DNA from: Acidobacteriota bacterium
GTDB lineage: Bacteria > Acidobacteriota > Blastocatellia > Pyrinomonadales > Pyrinomonadaceae
Assembly: GCA_020199835.1 (NCBI GenBank)
Contig: JAIVJV010000010.1
Span: 186,001 to 250,000 of the forward strand
Reading direction: 5' to 3'
DNA length: 64,000 nucleotides
Shown here: positions 1 to 10,429 of the stretch, one piece after another
Position numbering within the stretch: position 1 is the first letter of the stretch
Layout of the letters: every line of letters starts with the position of its first letter
Made by a program: the position numbers and the translations under genes
The notes under the pieces: generated by a model
The model's input: the letters and a program-made list of their open reading frames with translations, nothing else
What the model was told of the DNA's origin: nothing
Databases searched by the model: none

Positions 1-1
1 T

Positions 2-3000
2 CCACAGAACGACACCGGCACACAAACTACGTCGACCGCATACGACTACGACACGGGGTTAGTCACCAGCCAGACTGACGCGAACGACCAGGTCACAGCA
101 ATCAGTTACACTAACCAGTTGCTCGGCGCCGTAGATCCGTTTGGCCGTCCGGGGGTGACGATCTCGCCTGAGATCAACATCAACGGCACGCCCCATAAGC
201 GGCGCATCACGACGAAGTATTTAGATTCTGCACGGCAGGTGATTGTTGAGGCCGATCTTAACGCCGAAAACGACAAGCTTTTGAAGACCAGAACGACCAC
301 GGATCAGTTGGGCCGTCCGGTGTTGAGCGAACAGACGGAGGATGGAACCAACTACACGATCTCGGCGGTCAATAAATATCTCGACATGGGCCGGGTGACG
401 TTGAACTCCAGCGCGAGACGAAGCACGGCGTCAACCACCGATAGCTGGACGCGCGTTACGAGGGACAACGCCGGTCGCGTTAGCGAAGTGGCGACGTTCG
501 GTGGCGCTTCGCAGCCGGCGTGGAGCGGCACGTCGGGAGTCTTCACCGGTGCTGTGACGACGAGTTACAACGCAAACTTCACCGTGGTTACCGACCAGGC
601 GGGCAAAGTGCGACGCAGCATGGTCGATGCACTCGGTCGTTTACGCCGGGTTGACGAACCGGACAATACGGGCAGTCTCGGCTCAACCACGAATCCCGCG
701 CAGCCAACCAGTTATGGCTATGACGTCTTCGGCAACCTCACGACTGTGACGCAAGGTCCGCAAACGCGCACCTTCACTTACGATTCGCTTTCGCGTTTAC
801 GCACGGCGACAAATCCCGAGAGTGGGACCATCAGTTATCAATACGACGATAACAGCAATCTCGTAGAAAAAACGGACGCCCGCACCGATCTAGTCAATGC
901 GAACAGGAAAGTTTCGACGCACTTTGAATACGACGCGCTCAATCGCATCACGCGTCGCTGGTACAACGGCTCGAGTTCCATCACCGACATCACACACAAC
1001 AGTCCTTCGCTACCCTCCGGCGTTGGCGCTACGAACGAAGCGAAGTTCTATTACGACACACAGACACTGCCTGGGAGTGCGCCGACTTACACGCGCGGCT
1101 CCGCAGTCGGGCGGCTCGTCGCCCAGACTTACGGAACCGGCAGCAACGGCGATTACTACGCTTATGATGTGCTCGGCCGTGCAACTCTGAAGATCCAGCA
1201 GACGGGTTCCGTGGAATACGAGATGAGCGCTGCGTACAACTTATCAGGCGCACTCAACACACTCACCTACCCGTCAGGCCGCACCGTTTCTAATCTGTAC
1301 GATCAGGCTGGTCGTCTGACGAGTCTCAGTGGCAATCTCGGTGACGGTCTCACTCGTACCTACGCGAGCGGTGTTATCTATTCGCCCACGGGTGGTTTGG
1401 TGAAGGAACAGTTTGGCACTGCCACGCCCGTCTTTAACAAACTCTTCTACAACAGCCGTGGCCAACTGGCCGAGATCCGCGCCAGCACGAGCTACACTGG
1501 TCCAACTGACTACGACGCAAACCGCGGCGCGATCATCAACAGCTACAGCAGTCAATGCATCGGAATCTGCTCCGGCTCAAGCATGCCCGACAACAACGGC
1601 AATTTAAGACAGCAAGACATTCAGATTCCCAGCGCGGACATCAAATCGCAGTTTTACGAATATGACAGTCTGAACCGGCTGCTATCCGCGCGAGAGGCGG
1701 TTAGCGGTACGAACCAGTGGCGGCAATGGTTTAGTTACGATCGCTGGGGCAATCGGACTATTGATACAACCATCAACCTTCAGGATAATCTGCCCAAAAC
1801 CTACGGCACTGGCATCAACAACAAAAGCTTCGACGTGGACGCTTCCAATCAACTGTATGCTCCAGGCGACTTACCACTGCCAATGAATCAGCGGCGGATG
1901 CAGTATGACGCAGCCGGCAATCTCACGCATGACACTTACACGGGCGCGGGTAATCGCACGTACGACGCCGAGAACAAGATCACGTCGGCATGGGGCGGCA
2001 TCAACCAGCCGCAACTCTACGCTTACGACGCTTCCGGTCAGCGCACCAAGCGCACGGTCAATGGTGTTGAGACGTGGCAGGTCTATGGCTTTGGTGGCGA
2101 ACTGCTGGCTGAATATCCCGCGAGTGGCGCCGCAGCGAATCCGCAAAAGGAATATGGCTATCGCAACGGTCAGTTACTCGTGACGGCCGAACCGGCCTCC
2201 ACTCCACCGTTGAATGTGGCGCTCGCCTCCAACGGTGCGACGGCGACTGCTTCATCTTCCTTTTCTGGCTGGGGGCCCAGCGGCGTGATCAACGGCGACC
2301 GCAAAGGCCTGTTCGTCTGGCAGCACGGCGCCTGGTCAACGGCTGCGGCAGGTTTTCCCGCCTGGCTCGAAGTCCAGTTCAACGGCAGCAAGACCATCAG
2401 CGAGATTGACGTGGTCACGCTGCAGGACAATTACAACGCGCCGCTTGAGCCGACCGAAACGATGACGTTCTCCAGCTATGGTCTAAGCGGCTACGACGTG
2501 CAGTACTGGAATGGCAGCGCGTGGGTCACGGTCAGCGGCGGCAATGTGACTGGCAACAATAAAATCTGGTGGAAGTTCACCTTCTCTCCCGTAACTACGA
2601 CGAAGATTCGCGTGCTGAGCAATGCCTCGCCTGATGGCCTCAGCCGTTTGACGGAACTGGAAGCGTGGACTGGACCATCACCGGCGCCACGTCATAATCT
2701 GGCGATGGGAGCCACAGCCACCGCTTCCTCCGTTTATGCTTCCACGCATGCCGCCGATTGCGTGATCAACGGCGACCGCAAAGGCCTGAACGCCGGTAAC
2801 GGCGGCAACTGGCAGGATGCGCCGCCCGCGAACACTTTCCCTGACTGGCTGCAGCTCGACTTCGGCACGAACAAGACAATCAATGAAGTCGATGTCTTCT
2901 CGCTGCAGGACAATTGGACCAGCCCAATCGAGCCCACGGAGTCGACGACTTTCACGCTTTATGGCATGAGTGGCTTCGACGTGCAGTACTGGGATGGCAG

Positions 3001-4198
3001 CAACTGGGTGACTGTGCCGGGCGGCAGTATTACGGGCAATAACAAGGTTTGGAAAAAGGTCACCTTCTCGCCCATCACGACGAGCAAGATCCGTGTGCCC
3101 ACCAACGCCGGGCCTTACGGCTACAGCGTGTTCACGGAAATCGAAGTCTACGCGCCAGCGGAGACGGGAAGTTCTAGTGGCGTCCGCTGGCTCGTGACCG
3201 ATCACCTCGGCACCCCACGCATGGTCTTGGACCAAACCGGCGCGCTCGCCAACATGACGCGCCACGACTACCTTCCCTTCGGCGAAGAACTCTTCGCGCC
3301 GACCGGCGGCCGCAGCGGGCCGCAGGGTTATGCAGGCGCTGATGGCGTTCGCCAGCAGTTCACCCGCAAAGAACGGGATATTGAGACGGGTTTGGATTTC
3401 TTCCTTGCGCGATACTACTCATCATCACAAGGTCGGTTCACGAGTGTTGATCCTGAAAATGCCGGAGCTGATGAGAGTGATCCTCAGAGTTGGAACGGGT
3501 ATGCCTACGCCCGAAACAATCCCACATTGTATTCAGATCCAGACGGAAGAACCTTCAAGATCTGCTACCAGAATGGCGGCTGTCAGGAAGTCACCGACGA
3601 ACAGTTCAATCAAATCAAAGCTGACGCTACAGAGCTAGGCTCAGTGTTTAAGAACGGCACCATCTACAACGAGGTAGACGGCGAGCTCGTGGCGACCGCC
3701 ACCTATCAGCGCACTGCGTTTGATGATCTGTCTGATCAAGCTAACGCCGTTATTTTTGGCAGTAACAACGGCGCCGGACTAGTAGATCGACTCAGGCCGG
3801 TTCAACAGGTGGTAGAAACCGGGTTTCATATTAATGTCGCGATAATAAGTGGAGGAACTAGCCTTGGAGTAGTGGGAGGAGCAACATTGGGTTTACGAGG
3901 GGGGATGGCTGCGGCGGTAGGGTTTACAACCAAAGCAGCAGCTCGCGCCGCAGTAGACAGTCTCGTTGCTTCTCCGGCTGCGAAAGCTGCTGCAAACAAA
4001 GCCATCGCAAGAGCAACAGCGAGGGATACCATCGAGGTTGTACAGGAAGCCGGCACAATCTATGTTCGGGCAAAACGGGTCGGGTACAATGGTCATCAAG
4101 TAATCGAAAGTGTCATAACGAGCGATGGCACGAAGACGGTAGTGCAGAAGGCTTATGATGCTCTTGGTAGGTTAGTTCACTATGACCCCAAGCTATGA
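2..4198 (+). CDS. RHS/YD-repeat polymorphic toxin, 5' end outside window
   Basis: The frame is open from the first bases, and RHS-type motifs ([19 protein letters not shown]) lie upstream of the first possible start codon near 119, so the gene begins outside the window. About 1,398 residues are visible. They are many YD/RHS repeats to about 2,200, two tandem discoidin-like (F5/8 type C) domains at about 2,209-2,680 and 2,694-3,155, and the RHS core at about 3,180-3,545 ([41 protein letters not shown]). A unique C-terminal region of about 215 residues follows. Known RHS proteins form a hollow shell that encloses a C-terminal toxin, so this last part is the inferred toxin. Its fold was not recognised. 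It contains a Gly/Ala-rich hydrophobic stretch and ends [16 protein letters not shown] small gene follows directly and is the immunity candidate. Confidence 0.9.
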   Translation, partial: PQNDTGTQTTSTAYDYDTGLVTSQTDANDQVTAISYTNQLLGAVDPFGRPGVTISPEININGTPHKRRITTKYLDSARQVIVEADLNAENDKLLKTRTTTDQLGRPVLSEQTEDGTNYTISAVNKYLDMGRVTLNSSARRSTASTTDSWTRVTRDNAGRVSEVATFGGASQPAWSGTSGVFTGAVTTSYNANFTVVTDQAGKVRRSMVDALGRLRRVDEPDNTGSLGSTTNPAQPTSYGYDVFGNLTTVTQGPQTRTFTYDSLSRLRTATNPESGTISYQYDDNSNLVEKTDARTDLVNANRKVSTHFEYDALNRITRRWYNGSSSITDITHNSPSLPSGVGATNEAKFYYDTQTLPGSAPTYTRGSAVGRLVAQTYGTGSNGDYYAYDVLGRATLKIQQTGSVEYEMSAAYNLSGALNTLTYPSGRTVSNLYDQAGRLTSLSGNLGDGLTRTYASGVIYSPTGGLVKEQFGTATPVFNKLFYNSRGQLAEIRASTSYTGPTDYDANRGAIINSYSSQCIGICSGSSMPDNNGNLRQQDIQIPSADIKSQFYEYDSLNRLLSAREAVSGTNQWRQWFSYDRWGNRTIDTTINLQDNLPKTYGTGINNKSFDVDASNQLYAPGDLPLPMNQRRMQYDAAGNLTHDTYTGAGNRTYDAENKITSAWGGINQPQLYAYDASGQRTKRTVNGVETWQVYGFGGELLAEYPASGAAANPQKEYGYRNGQLLVTAEPASTPPLNVALASNGATATASSSFSGWGPSGVINGDRKGLFVWQHGAWSTAAAGFPAWLEVQFNGSKTISEIDVVTLQDNYNAPLEPTETMTFSSYGLSGYDVQYWNGSAWVTVSGGNVTGNNKIWWKFTFSPVTTTKIRVLSNASPDGLSRLTELEAWTGPSPAPRHNLAMGATATASSVYASTHAADCVINGDRKGLNAGNGGNWQDAPPANTFPDWLQLDFGTNKTINEVDVFSLQDNWTSPIEPTESTTFTLYGMSGFDVQYWDGSNWVTVPGGSITGNNKVWKKVTFSPITTSKIRVPTNAGPYGYSVFTEIEVYAPAETGSSSGVRWLVTDHLGTPRMVLDQTGALANMTRHDYLPFGEELFAPTGGRSGPQGYAGADGVRQQFTRKERDIETGLDFFLARYYSSSQGRFTSVDPENAGADESDPQSWNGYAYARNNPTLYSDPDGRTFKICYQNGGCQEVTDEQFNQIKADATELGSVFKNGTIYNEVDGELVATATYQRTAFDDLSDQANAVIFGSNNGAGLVDRLRPVQQVVETGFHINVAIISGGTSLGVVGGATLGLRGGMAAAVGFTTKAAARAAVDSLVASPAAKAAANKAIARATARDTIEVVQEAGTIYVRAKRVGYNGHQVIESVITSDGTKTVVQKAYDALGRLVHYDPKL
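1934..3410 (+). repeat. RHS core/discoidin repeat, copy 1
   Basis: This 1.48 kb stretch is nearly identical to 5025-6501 at a constant offset of 3,091 bases, with no indel noticed by eye. It starts at [15 protein letters not shown] and stops being similar just after KERDxETGLD, at the point where the two toxin tips begin to differ. The paired copy lies in the truncated second cassette. Confidence 0.9.
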
Positions 4199-4205
4199 GA
4201 GAACA

Positions 4206-4592
4206 ATGAAAGAAAAGCCCGATATTGCAGCGATAACACTCGGCGTAATCAGGGGTGAGCTGGCACTTAGCACGCTAACCCAAATTGGTATCGAGATTAG
4301 CCGTGAGGATGGCTCTTACAAGCTCGAAAGCGGCAACTTTGATGTTGCAGTCACGCCGACGGCTTTCGATCTAGCTCTGGGTATCATTCGATATACGTCA
4401 CGGAAGAAAGATGAGCTGAGAAAATGGGCATTCTTTGTTTTGGGCGAATGTGGGGCTATAGACCTGAGTAAAATTGAGTCACACCCAGAAGGCGAAGTGC
4501 TGATCGACGCACTTTGGGAAGCTAGTTTTGAAGGTACTATTAAGAGAGAAGTGATAGCACTGGCGGAAAAAATAAAGCTGGCTCAGGGGTAG
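4206..4592 (+). CDS. Putative immunity protein for the first RHS toxin
   Basis: This encodes a small soluble protein of 128 residues from ATG 4206. An in-frame ATG at 4182, inside the end of the toxin gene, would give 136 residues. Start 4206 was preferred because GAGAG lies about five bases upstream and it avoids coding overlap. It has no signal peptide or membrane segment and looks mostly helical (ALGIIRYTSRKKDELRKWAF). It was not recognised as a named family. The role is inferred only from position: a small gene directly 3' of an RHS toxin tip is usually the cognate immunity gene. Confidence 0.6.
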   Translation: MKEKPDIAAITLGVIRGELALSTLTQIGIEISREDGSYKLESGNFDVAVTPTAFDLALGIIRYTSRKKDELRKWAFFVLGECGAIDLSKIESHPEGEVLIDALWEASFEGTIKREVIALAEKIKLAQG

Positions 4593-4696
4593 AGAACTCC
4601 TCGTTTTTTGAGATTGGCGTAGCGAGGTTATGCCATTTATTCGGTGGCTTCTGAAGAAACTGCGCGGTGCGCCATAGCTGGTAAGAAGAGACACAG

Positions 4697-5024
4697 GATG
4701 AGACGCTTACGGTGATAATTGTCAGTCTTCTGGTGGCTTGCTGTGCGCGTCCGGAGTGGCAGTTGCACGCGGTGTTCGTGATGGCTCACGCAAGATGCGG
4801 TGGAATCGAAGGCCGGCTGACGACGCCCGAAGGCTGGATGATTCCGATGGCGCGGATCTATTTCTTCAACAAGGAAACCAAAAACACCACAAAACGTCGA
4901 AAGCGATCAGGATGGCCGTACACCACATGTCTCTTGCCGGCAACGTATGACTTGAGCGTAAACGCGCAAGGATTCAATCCCCAAACGCAAACGCATTACG
5001 GTTGAAGGCGGCGTCAGGAGCATC
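4697..5024 (+). pseudogene. Decayed carboxypeptidase-regulatory-like fragment, copy 1
   Basis: The translated pieces [38 protein letters not shown] and [12 protein letters not shown] read as a carboxypeptidase-regulatory/CnaB-like beta-sandwich domain but lie in different frames. Compared with the copy at 7678-7890, this one lacks one base near the GRYT position and two bases after AQGF. At 5024-5025 the sequence passes directly into RHS repeat sequence, so this is a recombination junction. The only other content of 4593-5024 is about 100 bases after the immunity gene in which nothing was recognised. Confidence 0.6.
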
Positions 5025-6501
5025 ACCTACACGGGCGCCGGTAATCGCACCTACGACGCCGAGAACAAAATCACTTCAGCCTGGGGCAGCAACAACCAGC
5101 CGCAACTCTATGCTTACGACGCTTCCGGTCAGCGCATCAAGCGCACCGTCAATGGTGTTGAGACGTGGCAGGTCTATGGCTTTGGTGGTGAGTTGCTGGC
5201 TGAATATCCTGCGAGCGGCGCTGCGAGTAATCCTCAGAAGGAGTACGGCTATCGCAACGGTCAGTTACTCGTGACGGCCGAACCGGCTTCCACTCCACCG
5301 ATGAATGTGGCGCTCGCCTCCAACGGTGCGACGGCGACTGCTTCGTCTTCCTATTCTGGTTGGGGGCCCAGCGGCATGATCAACGGCGACCGCAAAGGCC
5401 TGTTCGTCTGGCAGGACGGCGCCTGGTCAACGGCTGCGGCAGGTTTTCCCGCTTGGCTCGAAGTCCAGTTCAACGGCAGCAAGACCATCACCGAGATCGA
5501 CGTGGTCACGCTGCAGGACAATTACAACACGCCGGTTGAGCCGACCGAAACGATGACCTTCTCCAGCTATGGTCTAAGCGGCTACGACGTGCAGTACTGG
5601 AATGGTAGCGCGTGGGTCACGGTCAGCGGCGGCAGTGTGACTGGCAACAATAAAATCTGGCGGAAGTTCAGCTTCTCTCCCCTAACTACGACGAAGATTC
5701 GCGTCCTGAGCAATGCTGCGCCTGATGGTCTCAGCCGTTTGACGGAACTGGAAGCGTGGACTGGGCCATCACCGCCGCCACGTTATAATTTGGCCATGGG
5801 AGCCACAGCCACCGCTTCCTCCATCTATGCTTCCACGCATGCCGCCGATTGCGTGATCAACGGCGACCGCAAAGGCCTGAACGCCGGTAACGGCGGCAAC
5901 TGGCAGGATGCGCCGCCCGCGAACACTTTCCCCGACTGGCTGCAGCTCGACTTTGGATCGAACAAGACAGTCAATGAAGTCGACGTCTTCTCGCTGCAGG
6001 ACAATTGGACCAGCCCAATCGAGCCTACGGAGTCGACGACTTTCACGCTTTATGGCATGAGTGGCTTCGACGTGCAGTACTGGGATGGCAGCAACTGGGT
6101 GACTGTGCCGGGTGGCAGTATTACGGGCAATAACAAGGTTTGGAAAAAGGTCGCCTTCTCGCCCATCACGACGAGCAAGATCCGTGTGCTCACCAACGCC
6201 GGGCCTTACGGCTACAGCGTGTTCACGGAAGTCGAAGTCTACGCGCCAGCGGAGACGGGAAGTTCTGGTGGCGTCCACTGGCTCGTGACCGATCACCTCG
6301 GGACCCCACGCATGGTCTTGGACCAAACCGGCGCGCTCGCAAACATGACGCGCCACGACTACCTCCCCTTCGGCGAAGAACTCTTCGCCCCCACCGGCGG
6401 TCGCAGCGCGCCGCAAGGTTACGCAGGACGCGATGGCGTGCGGCAGCAGTTCACCTCAAAAGAACGAGACCTTGAGACCGGACTGGATTACTTTGGGTCG
6501 A
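5025..6501 (+). repeat. RHS core/discoidin repeat, copy 2
   Basis: This is the second copy of 1934-3410 at offset 3,091. It includes both discoidin-like domains and the RHS core up to [10 protein letters not shown]. Scattered substitutions, several of them silent, separate the copies, which suggests a duplication that has since been kept or partly homogenised by recombination. Confidence 0.9.
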
Positions 6502-7274
6502 GATATTACTCCTCAATCATGGGCCGATTCGCATCTTGTGATGAACCATTCATGGATAGCGAACAAGGAGATCCCCAATCATGGAATCTGTACTCATATG
6601 TTCGAAACAATCCTTTGAGATTCAGCGATCCAACTGGCCAAGCGCGTTGGGAAGAGATCGATGGCGAGCAACATTGGGTGGGTGATGTAGATGGTGAATA
6701 CGATAAAGACCTTGGCGCAACTTGGATAGTTGTCGAAGGTAATCCTATAGGTGGATACTGGGATTTTGGGGGGGACCAATCTCCGGCTTTAGATCGAGAA
6801 GCACACGTCAAACAAATGCTGCAGAGAGAACTTGAAAGGTTCAGCTTTGAACCACCTGCGGGTGGTGGTTTGCGAATCGTTCGCGGCGCTGCTCAAGCTA
6901 GTAAGGGTGTACTCGGACGATTAATTACTTCGGCATTCAAGCGCGGAGGATCAGGAACCGTTGCTGCAGTTGCACGCCCAGTTACAGGACAACTTTTTCA
7001 ACGTACTCTACAAACGTCGAAAGGCCCAGTCGATATCCTCGCTGAAGTTGTGGTTCAAGGTGATAAACTCGTGCTGAAGGATATTGCAATCTATGGACGA
7101 GGGAGTGAGCCTTTAACTGGCCTGACGCGTGAAATTTTGGCTGCTACGTCGCAACTTAAGGACGAAGCAAGAGCACTCGGTTTCAGCGAGCTTCAGATCA
7201 TTGGGAAGCGTGCGCTGACAAGCACTTCTAGGAGTCCCGGACACGAGGTAAACGTTACGATCAGACTGCAATAA
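5193..7274 (+). CDS. Orphan RHS core with a different toxin tip (truncated)
   Basis: RHS homology begins at 5025, but that frame is closed by a TAA at 4959. It has no ATG, GTG or TTG before TTG 5193, which has no clear ribosome site. The protein therefore lacks almost all of the RHS shell. From 5193 it contains the two discoidin-like domains, the RHS core ([44 protein letters not shown]) and a C-terminal region of about 205 residues unrelated to the first toxin. That region includes [20 protein letters not shown] and ends [11 protein letters not shown]. The tip resembles a nuclease-type polymorphic toxin end, but no family was assigned. The layout matches the orphan or silent RHS tips known from other loci, which can be recombined onto the full-length gene. 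Confidence 0.75.
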   Translation: MLAEYPASGAASNPQKEYGYRNGQLLVTAEPASTPPMNVALASNGATATASSSYSGWGPSGMINGDRKGLFVWQDGAWSTAAAGFPAWLEVQFNGSKTITEIDVVTLQDNYNTPVEPTETMTFSSYGLSGYDVQYWNGSAWVTVSGGSVTGNNKIWRKFSFSPLTTTKIRVLSNAAPDGLSRLTELEAWTGPSPPPRYNLAMGATATASSIYASTHAADCVINGDRKGLNAGNGGNWQDAPPANTFPDWLQLDFGSNKTVNEVDVFSLQDNWTSPIEPTESTTFTLYGMSGFDVQYWDGSNWVTVPGGSITGNNKVWKKVAFSPITTSKIRVLTNAGPYGYSVFTEVEVYAPAETGSSGGVHWLVTDHLGTPRMVLDQTGALANMTRHDYLPFGEELFAPTGGRSAPQGYAGRDGVRQQFTSKERDLETGLDYFGSRYYSSIMGRFASCDEPFMDSEQGDPQSWNLYSYVRNNPLRFSDPTGQARWEEIDGEQHWVGDVDGEYDKDLGATWIVVEGNPIGGYWDFGGDQSPALDREAHVKQMLQRELERFSFEPPAGGGLRIVRGAAQASKGVLGRLITSAFKRGGSGTVAAVARPVTGQLFQRTLQTSKGPVDILAEVVVQGDKLVLKDIAIYGRGSEPLTGLTREILAATSQLKDEARALGFSELQIIGKRALTSTSRSPGHEVNVTIRLQ

Positions 7275-7300
7275 GGACCCTGTGCGAGAGAAGAGCACTA

Positions 7301-7579
7301 ATGAGGAGTGATTACGAAAATTTGTTGGAAGAATGCCGACGAAGAGTAAGCAAAGGCGCCAGTCGCGAAGACCTTATTCTTTATCTCCGTCATGAAGGAA
7401 TTACGATTGTTGAATCAATGAAAGTGCTGAAAGAGATTTACAGTTTATCCTTGGCAGAAGCGAAAGAACAGGTAACGGCACATCCTGCTTGGGCAAATGA
7501 GGTTAGAAGTGCGGATATTCTACACGAAGAGCTTCAAGACGCACTTGAGAAGGAGGATGTGGATTCGTTGCCGAAATAA
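7301..7579 (+). CDS. Putative immunity protein for the orphan RHS tip
   Basis: This encodes a 92-residue soluble, charged, helical protein starting MRSDYENLLEECRRR, 26 bases after the truncated RHS gene. A central segment, EGITIVESMKVLKEIY followed by SLAEAKEQV, resembles the helix-turn-helix arrangement of small immunity proteins and of the ribosomal L7/L12 C-terminal fold. That resemblance is impressionistic. It has no signal peptide or membrane segment and shows no similarity by eye to the first immunity candidate. The function is inferred from position after a different toxin tip. Confidence 0.6.
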   Translation: MRSDYENLLEECRRRVSKGASREDLILYLRHEGITIVESMKVLKEIYSLSLAEAKEQVTAHPAWANEVRSADILHEELQDALEKEDVDSLPK

Positions 7580-7677
7580 GCATGACATTGCTTCGCGCAG
7601 AGGGCATTCATTACCCGCAGCAGACGTATGACTGGCAAGGGGCGCATCCCTGACGTACGACTTTGGTTGTAAACCGA

Positions 7678-7890
7678 CATAAGAGCACCAACGTCGAAAG
7701 CGATCAGGAGGGGCAGTACACGGCGTGTCTCTCGCCGGGAACGTATGACGTCAGCGTAAACGCGCAAGGATTCAAATCCGCCAACCGCAGACGCATTACG
7801 GTGGTCGACGGCGAACGGAGCATCATTGACTTTCCGCTAAAACGCGCTCGCCCACAAATATCGCCTAACTGCCCTTCGCCTTCACGCTAA
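7678..7890 (+). pseudogene. Carboxypeptidase-regulatory-like fragment, copy 2
   Basis: The reading is STNVESDQEGQYTACLSPG, then TYDVSVNAQGFK and RRRITVVDGERSIIDFPLKR, the second half of a carboxypeptidase-regulatory-like beta-sandwich domain. It has no start region, signal peptide or other domain. It matches the fragment at about 4880-5024 but keeps the reading frame and the normal domain end. Nothing was recognised between the preceding immunity gene and 7678. Confidence 0.55.
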
Positions 7891-9083
7891 CCTCGCAACA
7901 ACGCCTTCGCATCGTCGGCGCGCACGTACGCCGGAAACTCGCGGTGGGTGCTCATGAGAAAAGCATTCGAGCTGGATTGCAACGCGTTGCCGTGCGTTGC
8001 TAACAGCTTTACGAAACGACCAAACGGCGACCAGCCGTAGTAGTAACCGTCTTTGAGACTGATGAGGACGTCAGCCGTGTGCTGCACGCGTGGGGTGAAA
8101 AGTGATTTGTAAATGTTTGGGACGGCGTCGGGGTATTGATGATTCGCTGTTTGCTCGAACCAGCCTTTATCCGTCTTAGATTCGTGGTCAAAACGGCCTA
8201 ACGCAAGCGGATCTCCCGACCCAACTACATACTTTAGACCTTCTTCGTCGGCCTCGATGCGCGCCTGTCCGCGATCGCTCTCAATCACGGCCGCACCACG
8301 GTCTTTGTATACTGCGAGGTCGACACCCTCGATTTCCACACTCGCCATGGCGACGTCCGGAATGCGCTGCTCGTCACGACAATAAAGCGCCACATAACTA
8401 CACAACCCAAACGCCGGAATCACAACTTGAAATCCGCGACGCCGCAGCGTCGAGGCGAGCGCCACGCGCCGGTTCTCTTCAAGGTTCATCCCGTGATCGG
8501 AAAACATCACGATTTCCGTTTCAGCGCCGCAATAACTCTGAATCTCTTTCAGAATCTTATCGAGCGATTCCAACGCAACGTTGAGTCGTGCCGGCCCCTG
8601 GCTATGCAGCAAACCGTCAGTCGCTTTCAGAAACGCGAAGTAATCACGCGTTTGCGGCGCGCTGCGAAAGCCCTCGCGGAACTTCTGCATGTCCGTGCGC
8701 CACACCCTCTCCGGCGCGACGTAGATCAAAAACTCAAAGGGCAGCGGTTCCTGGTAATCGAGATCGTCCATGTACGACGACGGAATCTTGTCCGGCGTGC
8801 GGCGACCGATGTACTTCTTGATCCCGCCGCGCAACTCACCCGCCGCGCGATCGAAGTAGAGACTCTCGTAGCCCGCCGGCGGCGTGGCACCAAGCATCGC
8901 CGAGAGCGCAACGTTGGTCATCGTGGGAAACGGCGAGAGCAGTCGCGCCGGTGGTCCAAATGCGTCAAACAGACCGCGATGACGGGCGGCTTCGATCAGC
9001 TTGTGAGGAACGCCGTCGAGACACAACAAGAGGCGCCGCGGACGCGTCTCACTTGAACGACCATTGCCATTAGTTTTAACCAC
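7887..9083 (-). CDS. Alkaline phosphatase superfamily phosphodiesterase-like protein
   Basis: This encodes a 398-residue cytoplasmic-looking protein of the alkaline phosphatase/nucleotide pyrophosphatase fold. Visible signatures are the metal-binding start LLLCLDGVP, a PFPTMTNVA segment carrying the expected Thr nucleophile, SDHGMNLEE in the middle and ATHGNAL near the C-terminus, which together provide the Asp/His metal ligands. The start is GTG 9083, with a GGGGAGA-type ribosome site just upstream. Family members cleave phosphomonoesters or diesters of nucleotides, lipids or sugars, and the substrate cannot be told here. It follows the leftward TPR gene by 55 bases and ends against the decayed fragment at 7890. 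Confidence 0.75.
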   Translation of the reverse strand: MVKTNGNGRSSETRPRRLLLCLDGVPHKLIEAARHRGLFDAFGPPARLLSPFPTMTNVALSAMLGATPPAGYESLYFDRAAGELRGGIKKYIGRRTPDKIPSSYMDDLDYQEPLPFEFLIYVAPERVWRTDMQKFREGFRSAPQTRDYFAFLKATDGLLHSQGPARLNVALESLDKILKEIQSYCGAETEIVMFSDHGMNLEENRRVALASTLRRRGFQVVIPAFGLCSYVALYCRDEQRIPDVAMASVEIEGVDLAVYKDRGAAVIESDRGQARIEADEEGLKYVVGSGDPLALGRFDHESKTDKGWFEQTANHQYPDAVPNIYKSLFTPRVQHTADVLISLKDGYYYGWSPFGRFVKLLATHGNALQSSSNAFLMSTHREFPAYVRADDAKALLRG

Positions 9084-9138
9084 AAAATTTCTCCCCGCCC
9101 GCGTCCACGACGCGCTGAACTTGTCTTCTAACTTCGAA

Positions 9139-10413
9139 TCAATTGCTGCTCACGTCCGGTGCACGCACGACGGCTTCCGCCTTGAACGCTTGCTTCATTC
9201 CACGTTTTGCTTCCTCGTGCGCGTCATAAATGTTCGGACGTGAAAGCACCTGTTTGTACTGCGCCAACGCATCGTCACGTTTGCCCGCGACGTCGTAAGC
9301 ACGCGCAGCGTAGAGATGGGCCATCGTCACGAGCCCCGGTTCTGCGCGCTCAACTTTCGTCGTCGCGAGAAACTCCTTTGCCGCACGTTCATTCAACCCC
9401 GCGGTCAGCAACGCTTCGCCGTATTTGAAGTGAATCAAATCGAGCGCCCGGCCCGCACTCTCGCGCACATTTCGATCGCGAAGAATCTCGTCGAAAGTCG
9501 CAAACGCTTCTTTCTCCGCTTGCGTCGCTCCGGCAACGTCTTTCTCTTTACGCTTCTGCGCCGCGAGTGACACGAGCGCGTCACCCGTTTCGAGTCGCAA
9601 CAAATAGTTGCGCGGATACTTCGCGCTCAACTCTCGCGTCAACTTCACCACGTCAGCGAATCGTTTCTCGCGCCTGTAGAGCAGAATCAGCACTGACTTA
9701 GCGTCGTCCTGCGCCCAGCGGCCTTCCTGGGCCACCTGCTCGAGCATCTTCAAACCACGTTTCTTCGAACCGCGATAACCGGTCGCGCCCGCGAGGATCT
9801 TGATCGGCAACGGCAACGCGCCAACGACGTATTCATAAAGCCCGATCGTAATCTGCGCGTCGATATATTTCGGATCAAGTTTCAACACTTCGCGATGGTG
9901 ATTCACGGCGTCGTTGCCGTCGCGCAGCGCCGCGAAGTGCCGCCGTTCAACTGCCTCTTCAAACGACGCTTTCAAACCTTCGGTGTTCGCGAGGAAATCG
10001 AGAGCTTCGACGTTCTTCGGCTCTTGCTTCAGTTTCGCTTCGGCGAGCCGTTTGGCTTCACGCGTGAGATTGCGAAACTCTGTCACTATCTTGGGATCGA
10101 CTTTGTCGTCCCCACTTGAATAAAAACCCTCCGAACTGTAAAGGGACGACTGCAAGCGCCGCGACTCGTAAAGCGTTTTGATCCAGAGTCGCGCTGCCAG
10201 CAACTGGTAACCGCCGGGGTGATTCGGGTAGAGGCGCACGATCTCTTTAAAGTCGCGATTCGCTTTGTCGTAGTCGATGTTGTAGAGCGCATCCAGACCG
10301 CTGCGGCGCAGCTCTTCAAAGCGAGCTTGCTCGGCTTCAGTGAGCCAGGCGGACTGTGCCGCGGTAGAGACTGCGGCGGTAAACAGTAAAACAAGAACTC
10401 CTAAATACTTCAC
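9139..10413 (-). CDS. Secreted or periplasmic TPR-repeat protein
   Basis: This encodes 424 residues from GTG 10413, with GGAGA about eight bases upstream. The N-terminus KYLGVLVLLFTAAVSTAAQS is a signal peptide. The rest is helical TPR-like repeats, for example DKANRDFKEIVRLYPNHPGG, HHREVLKLDPKYIDAQITIG and DDALAQYKQVLSRPNIYDA. TPR arrays mediate protein contacts, and no catalytic motif is visible. The gene lies 16 bases after threonine synthase and is probably cotranscribed with it, although no functional link is evident. Confidence 0.8.
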   Translation of the reverse strand: MKYLGVLVLLFTAAVSTAAQSAWLTEAEQARFEELRRSGLDALYNIDYDKANRDFKEIVRLYPNHPGGYQLLAARLWIKTLYESRRLQSSLYSSEGFYSSGDDKVDPKIVTEFRNLTREAKRLAEAKLKQEPKNVEALDFLANTEGLKASFEEAVERRHFAALRDGNDAVNHHREVLKLDPKYIDAQITIGLYEYVVGALPLPIKILAGATGYRGSKKRGLKMLEQVAQEGRWAQDDAKSVLILLYRREKRFADVVKLTRELSAKYPRNYLLRLETGDALVSLAAQKRKEKDVAGATQAEKEAFATFDEILRDRNVRESAGRALDLIHFKYGEALLTAGLNERAAKEFLATTKVERAEPGLVTMAHLYAARAYDVAGKRDDALAQYKQVLSRPNIYDAHEEAKRGMKQAFKAEAVVRAPDVSSN

Positions 10414-10429
10414 TTCAATTCTCCACGGA

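Noticed and set aside
2678..3265. Minus-strand frame opposite the second discoidin domain, with a similar one at 5769-6416
   Set aside because: It occurs in both copies only because the DNA is duplicated; it has no ribosome site or recognisable domain and is antisense to the RHS gene.
8427..9056. Plus-strand frame opposite the phosphodiesterase-like gene
   Set aside because: It is antisense to a gene with intact metal-binding motifs and has an Arg/His-rich composition without a domain.
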